From: Micromonospora profundi
GTDB taxonomy: Bacteria > Actinomycetota > Actinomycetes > Mycobacteriales > Micromonosporaceae
DNA: 64,000 nucleotides
Direction: 5' to 3'
Assembly: GCF_011927785.1 (NCBI RefSeq)
Contig: NZ_JAATJK010000001.1
Coordinates: forward strand, 1,798,001-1,862,000
Part shown: positions 52,320-61,486 of the stretch, piece after piece
How the letters are laid out: the number at the start of each line of letters is the position of its first letter
Numbering within the stretch: position 1 is the stretch's first letter
Notes under the pieces: model-generated
Database searches by the model: none
Told to the model about the DNA's origin: nothing
What the model saw: only the letters and a program-made list of their open reading frames with translations
Made by a program: the position numbers and the translations under genes

Positions 52320-53572
52320 CCGCCGTCGAGGCCACACCCGCGCCGGCCCTGCACCGCGACCGGCGGTTCCGCACTTTCTGGATCGGCGAGACGGTCTCCC
52401 AGTTCGGTGACCGGATCAGCGAGCTGGCGCTGCCGCTGATCGCCGTCTCCCTCCTCGCGGTCACGCCCGCGCAGGTAAGCGTCCTCACCGCACTGATCTG
52501 GCTGCCCAACCTGCTGGGCCTGTTCCTCGGCGCGTGGGTGGACCAGCGCACCCACAAGCGGCGACTCCTGATCGCCGCCGACCTGATCCGCGCGGCGGTG
52601 CTGCTCAGCCTGCCGGTGGCGTACCTGTTCGACGCGGTGACCCTCACCCAGCTCTACCTGGTCGCGCTGCTCACCGGCGCCGGGGCGGTGTTGTTCGCGA
52701 TGGCGCGCCAGGCATTCTTCGTGGCGCTGGTGCCGCGATCCGCCTATGTGGACGCGACAAGCAAGCTGAGTATGAGCCGCTCTCTGTCGTTCATCGCCGG
52801 GCCGGCCGTCGGCGGGGGACTGGTCCAGGCTCTCACCGCGCCGATCGCGATCGTCGTCGACGCGGTGTCCTTCCTCGGCTCCGCCCTGCTGCTCGGCCGC
52901 ATCCCGGTCACCGAGGCGCCCCCACCGCCGCGCCGATCCTCCACCCTCGCCCTCGTCCGCGAAGGGCTCGTGCTGGTCTTTCGCCACCCGGTGCTGCGCG
53001 CCGCGCTCGGCTGCACCAGCACCGTCAACTTCTTCACCTTCATCGCCGCCGCGCTGCTCGTGCTGTATGCCAGCCGTGACCTCGGCCTGTCAGCTGGCGC
53101 CATCGGCATCGCGTTCGGCGGCGGCGCGCTCGGTGGGCTGGCCGGAGCGGCGCTGGCACCCCGGGTCTCGCGCGCCATCGGCCTCGGCCGCACCGCGATG
53201 ATCGGCGTGGTGCTGTTTCCCGCGCCGCTGGCCCTGACCGCGCTGATCAGCGGCCCGACCTGGGCGAAGGTGGCCATGCTGGCGGCCATCGAGCTGGTCT
53301 CCAGCGTCGGTGTGATGCTTATGGACGTCAACCTCAACGCCCTGCTCACCGCCGTCACTCCCGACGACGCGCGGGGCCGCCGGGCCGGTGCGTACAGCGC
53401 CGTCAACTACGGCATCCGGCCGCTCGGCGCGCTTGTCGGCGGCGCGCTGGGCACCACCATCGGGCTACGGCCGACACTTGTCGTCGCCGGCCTGGGCGGG
53501 ACACTCGCGGTGTTCTGGCTGCTCGCGTCGCCGGTACGCCACATCGCCACCATCGACGACCCGGTGGCCTGA
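52316..53572 (+). CDS. MFS transporter (MFS_3/enterobactin-exporter-like)
   Basis: A 418-residue membrane protein with about twelve spans; RTFWIGETVSQFGDRISELALPLIAVSLL and the A-motif-like GAWVDQRTHKRRLLIAADLIRA are typical of the MFS_3 drug/siderophore exporters. ATG 52316 overlaps the regulator stop; the longer upstream frame lies within the regulator and is not coding. Substrate unknown; pairing with a winged-helix regulator suggests inducible efflux. Confidence 0.9.
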   Translation: MTAVEATPAPALHRDRRFRTFWIGETVSQFGDRISELALPLIAVSLLAVTPAQVSVLTALIWLPNLLGLFLGAWVDQRTHKRRLLIAADLIRAAVLLSLPVAYLFDAVTLTQLYLVALLTGAGAVLFAMARQAFFVALVPRSAYVDATSKLSMSRSLSFIAGPAVGGGLVQALTAPIAIVVDAVSFLGSALLLGRIPVTEAPPPPRRSSTLALVREGLVLVFRHPVLRAALGCTSTVNFFTFIAAALLVLYASRDLGLSAGAIGIAFGGGALGGLAGAALAPRVSRAIGLGRTAMIGVVLFPAPLALTALISGPTWAKVAMLAAIELVSSVGVMLMDVNLNALLTAVTPDDARGRRAGAYSAVNYGIRPLGALVGGALGTTIGLRPTLVVAGLGGTLAVFWLLASPVRHIATIDDPVA

Positions 53573-53609
53573 CCGGCCGAGGCCCGGCTGGTGGCTGTGT
53601 GGACCGGGG

Positions 53610-54305
53610 TCAGCTGGTCTGCTCCAGCAGCAGCCGGGCCAGCTCGGCGGGTTGCGAGAACATCGGCCAATGGCCCGTGTCCATCGTGACCAGTCGCCAG
53701 TGGCCGCCGGCCACCAGCTCAGTCACGGTGGCGTTGGGCTCGGGCCCGTCGAGCAGGCACTTGACGTACGTCGCCGGCAGCTCGCTCAGCGGTCGGGTCA
53801 GCTCGGCCGGCTCGGCCAGCGTCGCGCCCGGGTGCGGGGTGGAACCCTCGACCAGACGCGCGATCTGCGTGTCGGTCAGCCCCTGACCGTCGAAGTCGGC
53901 CGCGCCCAGCGGCGGCCAGTAGCCGTCGTTGTCGGCGAGCTGCGAGGCCAACGCCGCAGGCCCCTGCCACCAAGTGGACACGAACGACTCACCGTCGACA
54001 GGCACCTCCGAGTCGACGAAGACCACCCGGGTCAACCGGTCGCCGATCCGCTCGGCGGCCTGACCCACCGGGATCCCCGAGTAGCTGTGCCCGACCAGCA
54101 CCACGTCATGCAGGTCGCGTCGCTCGACCTCGCCGACGATGTCCTGGACGTGAGTCTGCTGCCCGGCGGGCAGACCCCGCTTCTCGGCGAGACCGGAGAG
54201 GGTAAGCGCATGGGCCCCGTGGCCGGCCGCGCGCAGCGGCGCCACCACCTCGTCCCACGCCCATGACCCCAGCCACGCACCCGCCACCAGCACGAAATCA
54301 GCCAT
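53610..54305 (-). CDS. Alpha/beta-hydrolase (EstC/hydroxynitrile-lyase-like)
   Basis: A 231-residue compact hydrolase: FVLVAGAWLGSWAWDEVVAPLRAAGH at the start, nucleophile Ser in VVLVGHSYSGIPVGQAAERI, Asp in FVDSEVP, and His in MDTGHWPMFSQPAELARLL. The family includes esterases and hydroxynitrile lyases (salicylic-acid-binding-protein-2 type). Cytoplasmic, monocistronic, convergent with the MFS gene. Specific substrate unknown. Confidence 0.88.
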   Translation of the reverse strand: MADFVLVAGAWLGSWAWDEVVAPLRAAGHGAHALTLSGLAEKRGLPAGQQTHVQDIVGEVERRDLHDVVLVGHSYSGIPVGQAAERIGDRLTRVVFVDSEVPVDGESFVSTWWQGPAALASQLADNDGYWPPLGAADFDGQGLTDTQIARLVEGSTPHPGATLAEPAELTRPLSELPATYVKCLLDGPEPNATVTELVAGGHWRLVTMDTGHWPMFSQPAELARLLLEQTS

Positions 54306-54445
54306 GGCCGAGACCCTAACGCCGACCTGCGGCAGCCGCCGTCCCGTGGCTGTAGCCCTGGCGGGCCCGGGCCGCGGTCGGCGCCCGAACCCGCGTGGTC
54401 GTCGCGGACCTCCGCAGCCTGGGCCTGCGGCGTCGCCTCAGCCCG

Positions 54446-54826
54446 TCACGGCCAGGTACGGGCCTCGGCCGCGAAGACCTCCGCCGGACTCTCCACCGGC
54501 AGTACGCAGAGCAGGTGCCCGCCGGGCGCCCGCAGGATGCGGCACTCCTGCCACTGGGTCACCTCGGTGGCCCCCAGGCCGATGAGCCGGGAGGTCTCGG
54601 CCGGTACGTCGTCGGTTTCGATGTCGATATGGAAGCGCGGCGTGTCGTCCACCGACTGGACGGCGGTGACCAGCCCTGGCACGGCGCCGTGCAGGTCGAC
54701 GAACTGCGGCTCGGCGGGATGCGTACGGGTGGGCGCGCCCAGCGCGGCCGACCAGAACTGCGCGGCCTGCTCGGCCTCCGCCCGTGGTGTGTCGATCAAC
54801 AATGCGTACATGCGACTTCGGTGCAC
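54446..54826 (-). CDS. VOC (glyoxalase/bleomycin-resistance) superfamily protein
   Basis: A 126-residue protein with the beta-alpha-beta-beta-beta pattern of VOC members: YALLIDTPRAEAEQAAQFWSAALG, FHIDIETDDVPAETSRLIGLGATEV and CRILRAPGGHLLCVLPV. Family members bind a metal and act on small molecules or sequester antibiotics; many actinobacterial copies are uncharacterised. GTG 54826 is the longest start; ATG at residue 6 is equally good. Confidence 0.82.
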   Translation of the reverse strand: MHRSRMYALLIDTPRAEAEQAAQFWSAALGAPTRTHPAEPQFVDLHGAVPGLVTAVQSVDDTPRFHIDIETDDVPAETSRLIGLGATEVTQWQECRILRAPGGHLLCVLPVESPAEVFAAEARTWP

Positions 54827-55001
54827 TGAGGCAACCTATCGCCGTCGCCGCCGCGCTGCTCGCCCTCGACAACCGGCCCCCGCCCCACAGACGCCGCCCG
54901 GCTCCCCGACAGGCCCGCTGGCTCCGCTTGAAACACCCACTGTCGGAGCCCCGATGGCGCAGACACCCCGACCTCGTGTTGATCATGTCCGTTGTCGGGG
55001 A

Positions 55002-55424
55002 TCAACCGGGCGGCGGACCGGGACCGTCGACCAGCGCCGCGAGCCGCTTCGGCGCCAGGAGGCAGTAGCTCTCGGTGAGCAACTCGGTCACCTCGTCCCA
55101 GGCCGTGTCGTCGTCCACGACCATGCCCAGCACCGTCGGGCCCCAATCGGGTTTGTAGAACGGGTGCCCACTCGCCACGAGCCCGGCGATCTCGTCAGGT
55201 GGCGAGCGGAAGATCAGCAGGCAAGCCGGCGTATCCACAGCGGCGGCGCGCGCGTGGGCCGGCTGGCGGGCCGGGTCGACGGTGAGCACATGGGCGAAGG
55301 TCCGTTTGCGGATCCGCCAACGGGTGCCCACCCAGGCCGGCTCCTCGTAGCTCTCCGGCAGCCCGAGGCAGATCGGCCGCAGCCGGTCGAGGACGTCGGG
55401 AGGGACATCTCCGGGTTCGGTCAC
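55002..55424 (-). CDS. MmcQ/YjbR-like protein
   Basis: A 140-residue protein of the MmcQ/YjbR DNA-binding-like superfamily (LGLPESYEEPAWVGTRWRIRKRTFAHVLTVD, ILVASGHPFYKPDWGPTVLGMVVDDDTAWDEVTELLTESYCLLAPKRL-type pattern). Function unknown in general. Start taken as GTG 55424 where conservation begins; the frame is open 39 codons further but that region faces the divergent promoter of the acyl-CoA dehydrogenase. There is no clear ribosome-binding site, so a leaderless mRNA is possible. Confidence 0.78.
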   Translation of the reverse strand: MTEPGDVPPDVLDRLRPICLGLPESYEEPAWVGTRWRIRKRTFAHVLTVDPARQPAHARAAAVDTPACLLIFRSPPDEIAGLVASGHPFYKPDWGPTVLGMVVDDDTAWDEVTELLTESYCLLAPKRLAALVDGPGPPPG

Positions 55425-55577
55425 GGTCGGTGACGCTAGCCGGCAGGTGTGACAATTCCCGCTCGTCGATGTGCGCCGGCCGGCTCCGGCGGTGTGGTGC
55501 ACGCCCGCCGGATCCGCCAGGATGGGGCCGGAGCCGCCCACCGACCGGCCTGCCGTCCGCGCCCACCGAGGAGTGCC

Positions 55578-57380
55578 GTGCCGTCCACCCTGCTCTCACG
55601 CCGTGACCTGGATTTCCTGCTGCACGACTGGTTGCGGGTGTCCCACCTCATCGAGCGTCCCCGCTACGCCGAGCACTCCCGGGAGACGTTCGACGACGCG
55701 CTGGACCTCGCCGAGCGGGTCGCCACCGAGCAGTTCGCCACGCACAACAGGGCCGCCGACCTGGCCGAGCCGACGTTCGACGGACAGGGGGTACGGCTCA
55801 TCCCGCAGGTCCGCGCCGCGTTGGACAGCTTCGCCGAGACCGGCCTGCTCAGCGCCGGACTGGACGCCTCGGTCGGTGGCCTCCAACTGCCGCACGCCGT
55901 CGCCGCCGCCTGCTTCGCCTGGTTCCAGGCGGCGAACGTGGCCACCTCGGCGTACCCGATGCTGACCCTGGGCAACGCGAACCTGTTGCTGGCCCACGGC
56001 AGCGCGGAGCAGGTCGACACCTACGTGCGGCCCATGTTGGACGGTCGGTTCTTCGGCACCATGTGCCTGTCCGAGCCGCACGCGGGCAGCTCACTCGCCG
56101 ACATCACCACCCGCGCGGAGCCGCAGCCGGACGGCACGTACCGGCTGTTCGGCACCAAGATGTGGATCTCCGGCGGTGATCACGAGCTGGCCGAGAACAT
56201 CGTCCACCTGGTGTTGGCGCGGATCCCCGGCGGACCGCCCGGGGTGAAGGGCATCTCGCTGTTCGTCGTGCCCAAGGTGCTCGTCGGGCCTGACGGCTCG
56301 CTCGGTGACCGCAACGACGTGGTGCTTGTGGGTCTCAACCACAAGATGGGATTCCGGGGAACCACGAACACGCTGCTCAGCTTCGGCGACGGCGGGCACA
56401 CCCCGGGCGGTCGTCCCGGCGCTGTCGGCCACCTGGTCGGCACGCCACACGAGGGGCTCGCCCAGATGTTCCACATGATGAACGAGGCCCGGATCGGCGT
56501 GGGGGCCGGCGCCACCGCGCTGGGCTACACCGGCTATCTCAAGAGCCTCCAGTACGCCCGGGAGCGGCCGCAGGGCCGGCCCGTCGGCGCGAAGGATCCC
56601 ACCGCGCCGCAGGTGCCGATCATCGATCACCCGGACGTACGGCGGATGCTGCTGGCACAGAAGAGCTACGTGGAGGGCGCGATGGCCCTGGTGCTCTACT
56701 GCGCCCGGCTGCTCGACGAGCAGCAGACCGCGCCGGAGCAGGTCGACCGCGAGCGCGCGCACCTGCTCCTGGACGTGCTCACCCCGATCACCAAGAGCTG
56801 GCCGTCGCAGTGGTGCCTGGCCGCCAACGACCTGGCGATCCAGGTGCTCGGCGGCGCCGGCTACACCCGCGATCACGACGTGGAGCAGCACTACCGGGAC
56901 AACAGGCTCAACCCGATCCACGAGGGCACCCACGGCATCCAGGCGTTGGACCTGCTGGGACGCAAGATGACCATGCACGACGGCGCGGGTCTGCTCCTGC
57001 TGACCGAGACGATGGGGGACACCGTCACCCGGGGCCGCAAGGCCGGCGGGGAAACCGCCGAGCTGGCCGACCGGCTGGCCGGCGCGGTGGACCGGATCGT
57101 TGCGGTCACCCGTCGACTGTGGGCCGACGGGGACCCGGTGCTCGCCCTGGCCAACGCCAGCGCCTACCTGGAGGCGGTCGGGCACGTGGTGATCGCGTGG
57201 ATGTGGCTGGAGCAGTGGCTGGCGCTGCCGCCCGAGGAGGCCGGGGACGCGTTCCACGCCGGCAAGCGGCAGGCCGCCCGCTACTTCTTCAGCGTCGAGC
57301 TGCCCCGCACCGGCCCCCAGTTCGACCTGCTGGACAGCCGGGACCGGACGGCACTCGACATGCGCGCGGACTGGTTCTGA
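55578..57380 (+). CDS. Acyl-CoA dehydrogenase family protein with extended C-terminus (DmdC-like)
   Basis: A 600-residue flavoprotein starting at GTG 55578 (GAGGAG upstream). It has the N-terminal helical domain, FAD/substrate motifs MCLSEPHAGSSLADITTRAEPQPDGTYRLFGTKMWISGGDHEL, and the catalytic-base region QVLGGAGYTRDHDVEQHYRDNRLNPIHEGTHGIQALDLLGRK with the Glu of HEGT. A further 120-residue domain at the end makes it longer than beta-oxidation enzymes and similar to 3-methylmercaptopropionyl-CoA dehydrogenase (DmdC)/FadE5-like proteins. It oxidises an acyl-CoA to the enoyl-CoA. Monocistronic. Confidence 0.9.
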   Translation: MPSTLLSRRDLDFLLHDWLRVSHLIERPRYAEHSRETFDDALDLAERVATEQFATHNRAADLAEPTFDGQGVRLIPQVRAALDSFAETGLLSAGLDASVGGLQLPHAVAAACFAWFQAANVATSAYPMLTLGNANLLLAHGSAEQVDTYVRPMLDGRFFGTMCLSEPHAGSSLADITTRAEPQPDGTYRLFGTKMWISGGDHELAENIVHLVLARIPGGPPGVKGISLFVVPKVLVGPDGSLGDRNDVVLVGLNHKMGFRGTTNTLLSFGDGGHTPGGRPGAVGHLVGTPHEGLAQMFHMMNEARIGVGAGATALGYTGYLKSLQYARERPQGRPVGAKDPTAPQVPIIDHPDVRRMLLAQKSYVEGAMALVLYCARLLDEQQTAPEQVDRERAHLLLDVLTPITKSWPSQWCLAANDLAIQVLGGAGYTRDHDVEQHYRDNRLNPIHEGTHGIQALDLLGRKMTMHDGAGLLLLTETMGDTVTRGRKAGGETAELADRLAGAVDRIVAVTRRLWADGDPVLALANASAYLEAVGHVVIAWMWLEQWLALPPEEAGDAFHAGKRQAARYFFSVELPRTGPQFDLLDSRDRTALDMRADWF

Positions 57381-57392
57381 ACGGCAGCCGCC

Positions 57393-57569
57393 TCAACGCC
57401 GACGGCTCTCGTGGTGCATCGCCTGCCGTCCCTTGACAACGCCCCACACGACCACCACGACGAGCGCGATCAGCCCGATGATGACCAGCCAGCGGACAGC
57501 TTCGAGGAGCAGCCCGAGCAGGATGAGCACGCCGGCCACCACGGCGACAACCCAGAGCATGGCACGCAT
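57393..57569 (-). CDS. Small membrane protein, 58 residues
   Basis: A short gene with a good ribosome-binding site (GGGAGG, 5 bp before ATG 57569). The product MRAMLWVVAVVAGVLILLGL continues as two hydrophobic stretches separated by EAVRW (spans about 5-22 and 28-45) and ends with a basic tail KGRQAMHHESRRR. The hydrophobic-with-basic-tail pattern and site make it a credible protein; function unknown. Similar short membrane proteins are common in actinomycetes. Confidence 0.7.
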   Translation of the reverse strand: MRAMLWVVAVVAGVLILLGLLLEAVRWLVIIGLIALVVVVVWGVVKGRQAMHHESRRR

Positions 57570-57663
57570 CTCGACCTCCCGTGACCGGCCCGCCTACGGC
57601 GGCGACTCCTGATCTTCTTCCCAGGCCGGGCGGCAATATGCCAAACGGGGAGCAGAAGTCGGC

Positions 57664-58380
57664 TCAGGCCGCCATGCGGGCGACGTAGACGGTGTTGGCG
57701 GACTGGCCGCCGGTCAGCGGGTTGGCGAACGGCACCACGTGCGCCTGCGCGCTGGCGAACACCTCGGTGAGCGCGGCCGTGAACTCGGCGTCCGGAGGGT
57801 CGTCCGACCAGAGGGCGAAGACGCCCTCCGGGCGCAGCAGTGCGGCGAGCCGCCGCAGCCCGTCCGGTGCGTAGAACGGGGCGTGGCTGGGGTGCAGGAC
57901 GTTGCGTGGTGAGTGGTCGACGTCGAGCAGTACGGCGTCGAACCGCTGATCCGCTGCCGTGTCGAATCCGGTGCCGCCGGCCACCGAGGCGAAGAAGTCG
58001 GCGCGTACGAAACGGGTCCGCGGGTCCTCGGCGAGTCCCGCCGCGAACGGCAGCAACCCGCGACGGTGCCAGTCGATCACGTCTTCGATGGCCTCCACCA
58101 CCAGCAGTGACCGCACCCTCGGGTCGTCCAGCGCGGCGCACGCCGTGTAGCCCAGACCGAGGCCGCCGACCACCACGTCGAGCGTGTCACCGGTCAGCTC
58201 GGCCAGCCCCAGCCGGGCCAGCTCGATCTCCGCGACCGGGAACAGGCTGGACATCAGGTACTCGTCGTCGAGCTTGACCTCGTACACCTCGACCTGAAGT
58301 GCCGGGTCCCGGCGGCGACGCAGGCTGATCGCTCCGATCGGGGTCTCCCGCCAGGCCAGCTCCTCGAAACGCGCGCCCAT
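57664..58380 (-). CDS. Spermidine-synthase-like methyltransferase-fold protein
   Basis: A 238-residue Rossmann protein: LDVVVGGLGLGYTACAALDDPRVRSLLVVEAIEDVIDWHR is the nucleotide-binding block and RFDAVLLDVDHSPRNVLHPSHAPFYAPDGLRRLAALLRPEGVFALWSDDPPDAEF the catalytic-face block of the polyamine synthase superfamily. The dedicated polyamine-binding N-terminal domain is short, so true aminopropyl transfer is uncertain. ATG 58380 has GGAAGG upstream; a longer frame (start 58509) overlaps the divergent eccB start. It is divergent from eccB. Confidence 0.83.
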   Translation of the reverse strand: MGARFEELAWRETPIGAISLRRRRDPALQVEVYEVKLDDEYLMSSLFPVAEIELARLGLAELTGDTLDVVVGGLGLGYTACAALDDPRVRSLLVVEAIEDVIDWHRRGLLPFAAGLAEDPRTRFVRADFFASVAGGTGFDTAADQRFDAVLLDVDHSPRNVLHPSHAPFYAPDGLRRLAALLRPEGVFALWSDDPPDAEFTAALTEVFASAQAHVVPFANPLTGGQSANTVYVARMAA

Positions 58381-58507
58381 GGATGCCTTCCCGCCGCCGG
58401 ATTCGTCCCCGGATGCTACCGCTCGGGCGATCCTCGGCCACGCAGGGTCCACGGGACATCGACGCAACGCATATCCTGTGGCCGGCCGATCCAGCGGAGG
58501 GACCTTC

Positions 58508-59884
58508 ATGCCGTCGCGGCAGGACCAGCTGCACTCCTACCAGTTCAGCGTCCAGCGGGCGGTCGCCGCCCTTGTCATGCGGGAGACCGACCCGGCGCAG
58601 TCACCGTTTCGGCGGCTCGCGGGGGCGGCTCTGGCAAGCGTCCTGGTCGCGGCGATCGGGCTTGGTGGCTTCGCGTTGTACGGCCTGTTCGCCGGCGGTG
58701 GCAAGGGCTGGCGCGATCCGGGCGCGGTGATCGTGGAGAAGGAGTCCGGCGCCCGCTTCGTCTACCGCGACCAGCGGCTGCACCCGGTCCTCAACTACGC
58801 CTCGGCGCTGCTGATCGTCGGCGCGGACCAGTCCAGGACGGTGCTGGTGTCCCGCCGCTCGATCGACGGCGTGCCGCGCGGACTGCCGTTGGGCATCGCC
58901 GACGCACCGGATTCACTGCCGGCGCCGGGCCGGCTCGCGACCTCGCCCTGGACGGTCTGCTCGTCGATTCCGGACGGCGACGAGCCCCGCTCCGCGCTGC
59001 TGATCGGCACCGAACCCGTTGGCGGCCGACCGCTGGGCGACGACGCGTTGCTGCTGCGCCACCCGGACGGCGGCCTGCACCTGGTGTGGCATCAGCGCCG
59101 CTACCTGGTCCGCGATCCCAGCCGGGTCCTGGCGGCGCTGGCCACCACCAGCGCCCGGGCGGTGCCGGTGGCGCCAGCCCTGCTCAACTCGCTGCCCGCC
59201 GGCGTCGACCTGGCCCCGCTCGCGCTGCCCGGCGTGGGCCGCCCGGCCACGGGAGTGCCCGGCGCGAGGGTCGGCCACGTCTTCCTGGTGCGCAACTCCG
59301 GAGGCGGCCGGCAGTACGCGGTGGCCCTCGACGGCGGTCTGGCCGGCATCACCGAGTTGCAGGCCGGGCTACTGCTGGCCCGCACCGGCCAGGGCGAGCC
59401 GGAGCCGATGACACTCGGCCGGTTCGCCGCGCTGCCCACGATGCCGGACCTCGCACCCAGCGGCCCGACCGCCCCACCGCCCGCGCCACCTCGCCTCGCC
59501 GCCGCCGATGATCCGGCGGTCTGCACCCGCGTCGGTGACGACGGCGGCGCAGGCGAGGTGCGCTGGGGCGTACACCTGCCGGACCTGGCCGCCGTGCCGC
59601 GTACCGCGCCGGCCGGCGGTGCCGTGCTGGCCGACCACGTGGTGGTGGAGCCGGGTCGCGGCGCGGTCGTCGAGGCCGCTGCGGCGCCCGGCGCGTCCGG
59701 CGGCGCGGTGTCAGTGGTCACCGACCTGGGCCGGCGGTACGTCCTGGCCGACCGGGAGGTGTTGGCGATGCTCGGCTACCGGGACGTGCGTCCGGCGCGA
59801 CTGCCCGCCGGCCTTGTCAGCCTCGTGCCCGCCGGCGCGACCCTGGACCCGGCCGCAGCACGGGCGGTGGCAGCTCCGGCCTGA
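58508..59884 (+). CDS. eccB: Type VII secretion system core protein EccB
   Basis: A 458-residue membrane protein. The start SRQDQLHSYQFSVQRAVAALVMRETDP (GGAGGGACC ahead of ATG 58508) is the hallmark of EccB. One membrane span lies at about 38-62, after which the extracytoplasmic part contains repeats and two cysteines (WTVCSSIPD, PAVCTRVGD) that form the conserved disulfide. EccB belongs to the inner-membrane complex with EccC, D and E. No other ESX gene is in the window: neighbours are a spermidine-synthase-like gene and a methyltransferase, so this copy is an orphan here. Confidence 0.93.
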   Translation: MPSRQDQLHSYQFSVQRAVAALVMRETDPAQSPFRRLAGAALASVLVAAIGLGGFALYGLFAGGGKGWRDPGAVIVEKESGARFVYRDQRLHPVLNYASALLIVGADQSRTVLVSRRSIDGVPRGLPLGIADAPDSLPAPGRLATSPWTVCSSIPDGDEPRSALLIGTEPVGGRPLGDDALLLRHPDGGLHLVWHQRRYLVRDPSRVLAALATTSARAVPVAPALLNSLPAGVDLAPLALPGVGRPATGVPGARVGHVFLVRNSGGGRQYAVALDGGLAGITELQAGLLLARTGQGEPEPMTLGRFAALPTMPDLAPSGPTAPPPAPPRLAAADDPAVCTRVGDDGGAGEVRWGVHLPDLAAVPRTAPAGGAVLADHVVVEPGRGAVVEAAAAPGASGGAVSVVTDLGRRYVLADREVLAMLGYRDVRPARLPAGLVSLVPAGATLDPAAARAVAAPA

Positions 59885-59941
59885 GCGCGTGGTCGCACCG
59901 GTCCGGCACCGCGCCGTCGCCGTCGGGGCCGGGCCGAGGCG

Positions 59942-60547
59942 TCAGCTGGCCGGGCGGCGTAGCACGCTGACGGCGAAGTCCGCGTCGTCGTGCCACGGGC
60001 GCAGGTCCCAGGTGGCGAAGCGGTGCTCCAGGCGCAGCCCGGCGGCGACCGCGTCGGCGTCGAACGCTGTCAACGGGTAGCCGCGCTCGGTGCCGAAGCC
60101 CACCGCCAGCACGCCGTCCGGGCGCAGGTGCCCCGCGATCCGGCGCAGCACCTCCGGCTCGGTGCCGACGGCGACGAACGCGAGGACGTTGCCGGCGAGC
60201 ACGGCGGCGTCGAACGGCTCGACCTCGCCGAGCGCCGGCAGGTCCAGCTCGGCAAGGTCGGCGACGAGCCACCGCGGGCCGGGGTAGTCGGCCTGGGCGG
60301 CCTCCACCAGCGCCGGGTCGGCGTCCACGCCGACCACCGTGTGCCCCCGCTCGGCGAGCGCGGCGCCCACGCGGCCGGAGCCGCTGCCGGCGTCGAGGAT
60401 CCGCGATCCGGGCGCGACAAGCGTGTCGACCAGACGGGCCTCGCCGGCCAGATCGGCCCCCTCGGCGGCGAGTTTGCGGAACCGGTCGATGTACCACTGC
60501 GAGTGCTCCGGACCGGTTTCGGTCGCCCAGCGGGTCGGGTTGGCCAT
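59942..60547 (-). CDS. Class I SAM-dependent methyltransferase
   Basis: A 201-residue methyltransferase: motif I ILDAGSGSGRVGAALAERGHTVVGVDAD, motif II region EPFDAAVLAGNVLAFV and motif III LRPDGVLAVGFGTERGY. ATG 60547 is taken because the conserved N-terminus (ANPTRWATETGPEHSQWYIDRFRKL) begins there. Small-molecule substrate unknown. Convergent with eccB. Confidence 0.88.
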   Translation of the reverse strand: MANPTRWATETGPEHSQWYIDRFRKLAAEGADLAGEARLVDTLVAPGSRILDAGSGSGRVGAALAERGHTVVGVDADPALVEAAQADYPGPRWLVADLAELDLPALGEVEPFDAAVLAGNVLAFVAVGTEPEVLRRIAGHLRPDGVLAVGFGTERGYPLTAFDADAVAAGLRLEHRFATWDLRPWHDDADFAVSVLRRPAS

Positions 60548-60619
60548 ACGGTCACGGTAGCCGGGCCGGCCGGGTCGCCACCGGCGACCCGGAGCAGTCG
60601 GCCCGGCCACCGTGGCCGC

Positions 60620-61486
60620 TCAGCCCTTCTCCGCGCCGCTGGTCAGCCCTTCGGTGAGCAGCCGCTCGCTGGCGAAGAACAGGATCACGATGGGCAGGGT
60701 GAGCACCACCGACCCGGCCATCAGCACCGTCTTGGGAACCTCCACGCCGTCGGCGAGCAGGGACAGCCCGAGCGACACCGTCCACCGGTTGGGCTTGTCG
60801 ACGAGGAACAGCAGGGCGAAGAGGAACTCGTTCCAGGCGATCATGAAGTCGTAGAGCGCGACCGCCATGATCGACGGCGCGGCGAGCGGCAGGCTTACCC
60901 GGCGGATGATGCCGAGCCGACCGGCGCCGTCGATGGCGGCGGACTCCTCCAGACTGACCGGGATCGTCTCGAAGTAGTTCTTCAACATGTAGACCGAGAC
61001 CGGCAGCGTCTGCGAGATGTAGACAAGCACCAGCCCGAACAGCGAACCGCGCAGCCCGGCCCTGGTGAAGACCACGAACAACGGGATCGCGATGACGATC
61101 GACGGAAACAGGTAGACCGCGAGGAACAGGAAGTCGACCTGCCGTCGGCCGAAGAACCGCAACCGCGCCACCGCGTACGCGCCGGGGATCGCGACCAGGA
61201 GGGTGAGCAGTGTCGCCGCGACAGCCACCAGGCCGCTGTTGCGCATGAAGGTGAGGAAACCCTGGCCGCCGTCGTCGGTGGCCTTGAGCACCTCCGCGTA
61301 CGTGGCGACGGTCAGCTCACCGAAGCCGACCACGAGCGCGCCGGGGTCGAGCAGCAGACGCTCGATGGGGCGTACCGACAGCACCAGCATGTAGTAGAAG
61401 GGGAAGACGGTGACCACCAGGAACGCGGCGATCACCAGGCGGCGCAGCCAGCGCAGGCTCACCGTCTCGACGACGTCCCGGTCCAT
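60620..61486 (-). CDS. CUT1 sugar ABC transporter permease, MalG type
   Basis: A 288-residue permease with six spans (first LRRLVIAAFLVVTVFPFYYMLVLSV) and the EAA loop VSLEESAAIDGAGRLGIIRRVSLPLAAPS. Start ATG 61486 shares one base with the stop of the upstream permease (TGATG). It is the last gene of a binding-protein/permease/permease operon on the minus strand. No ATPase is encoded, as in the other CUT1 operons here. Confidence 0.91.
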   Translation of the reverse strand: MDRDVVETVSLRWLRRLVIAAFLVVTVFPFYYMLVLSVRPIERLLLDPGALVVGFGELTVATYAEVLKATDDGGQGFLTFMRNSGLVAVAATLLTLLVAIPGAYAVARLRFFGRRQVDFLFLAVYLFPSIVIAIPLFVVFTRAGLRGSLFGLVLVYISQTLPVSVYMLKNYFETIPVSLEESAAIDGAGRLGIIRRVSLPLAAPSIMAVALYDFMIAWNEFLFALLFLVDKPNRWTVSLGLSLLADGVEVPKTVLMAGSVVLTLPIVILFFASERLLTEGLTSGAEKG

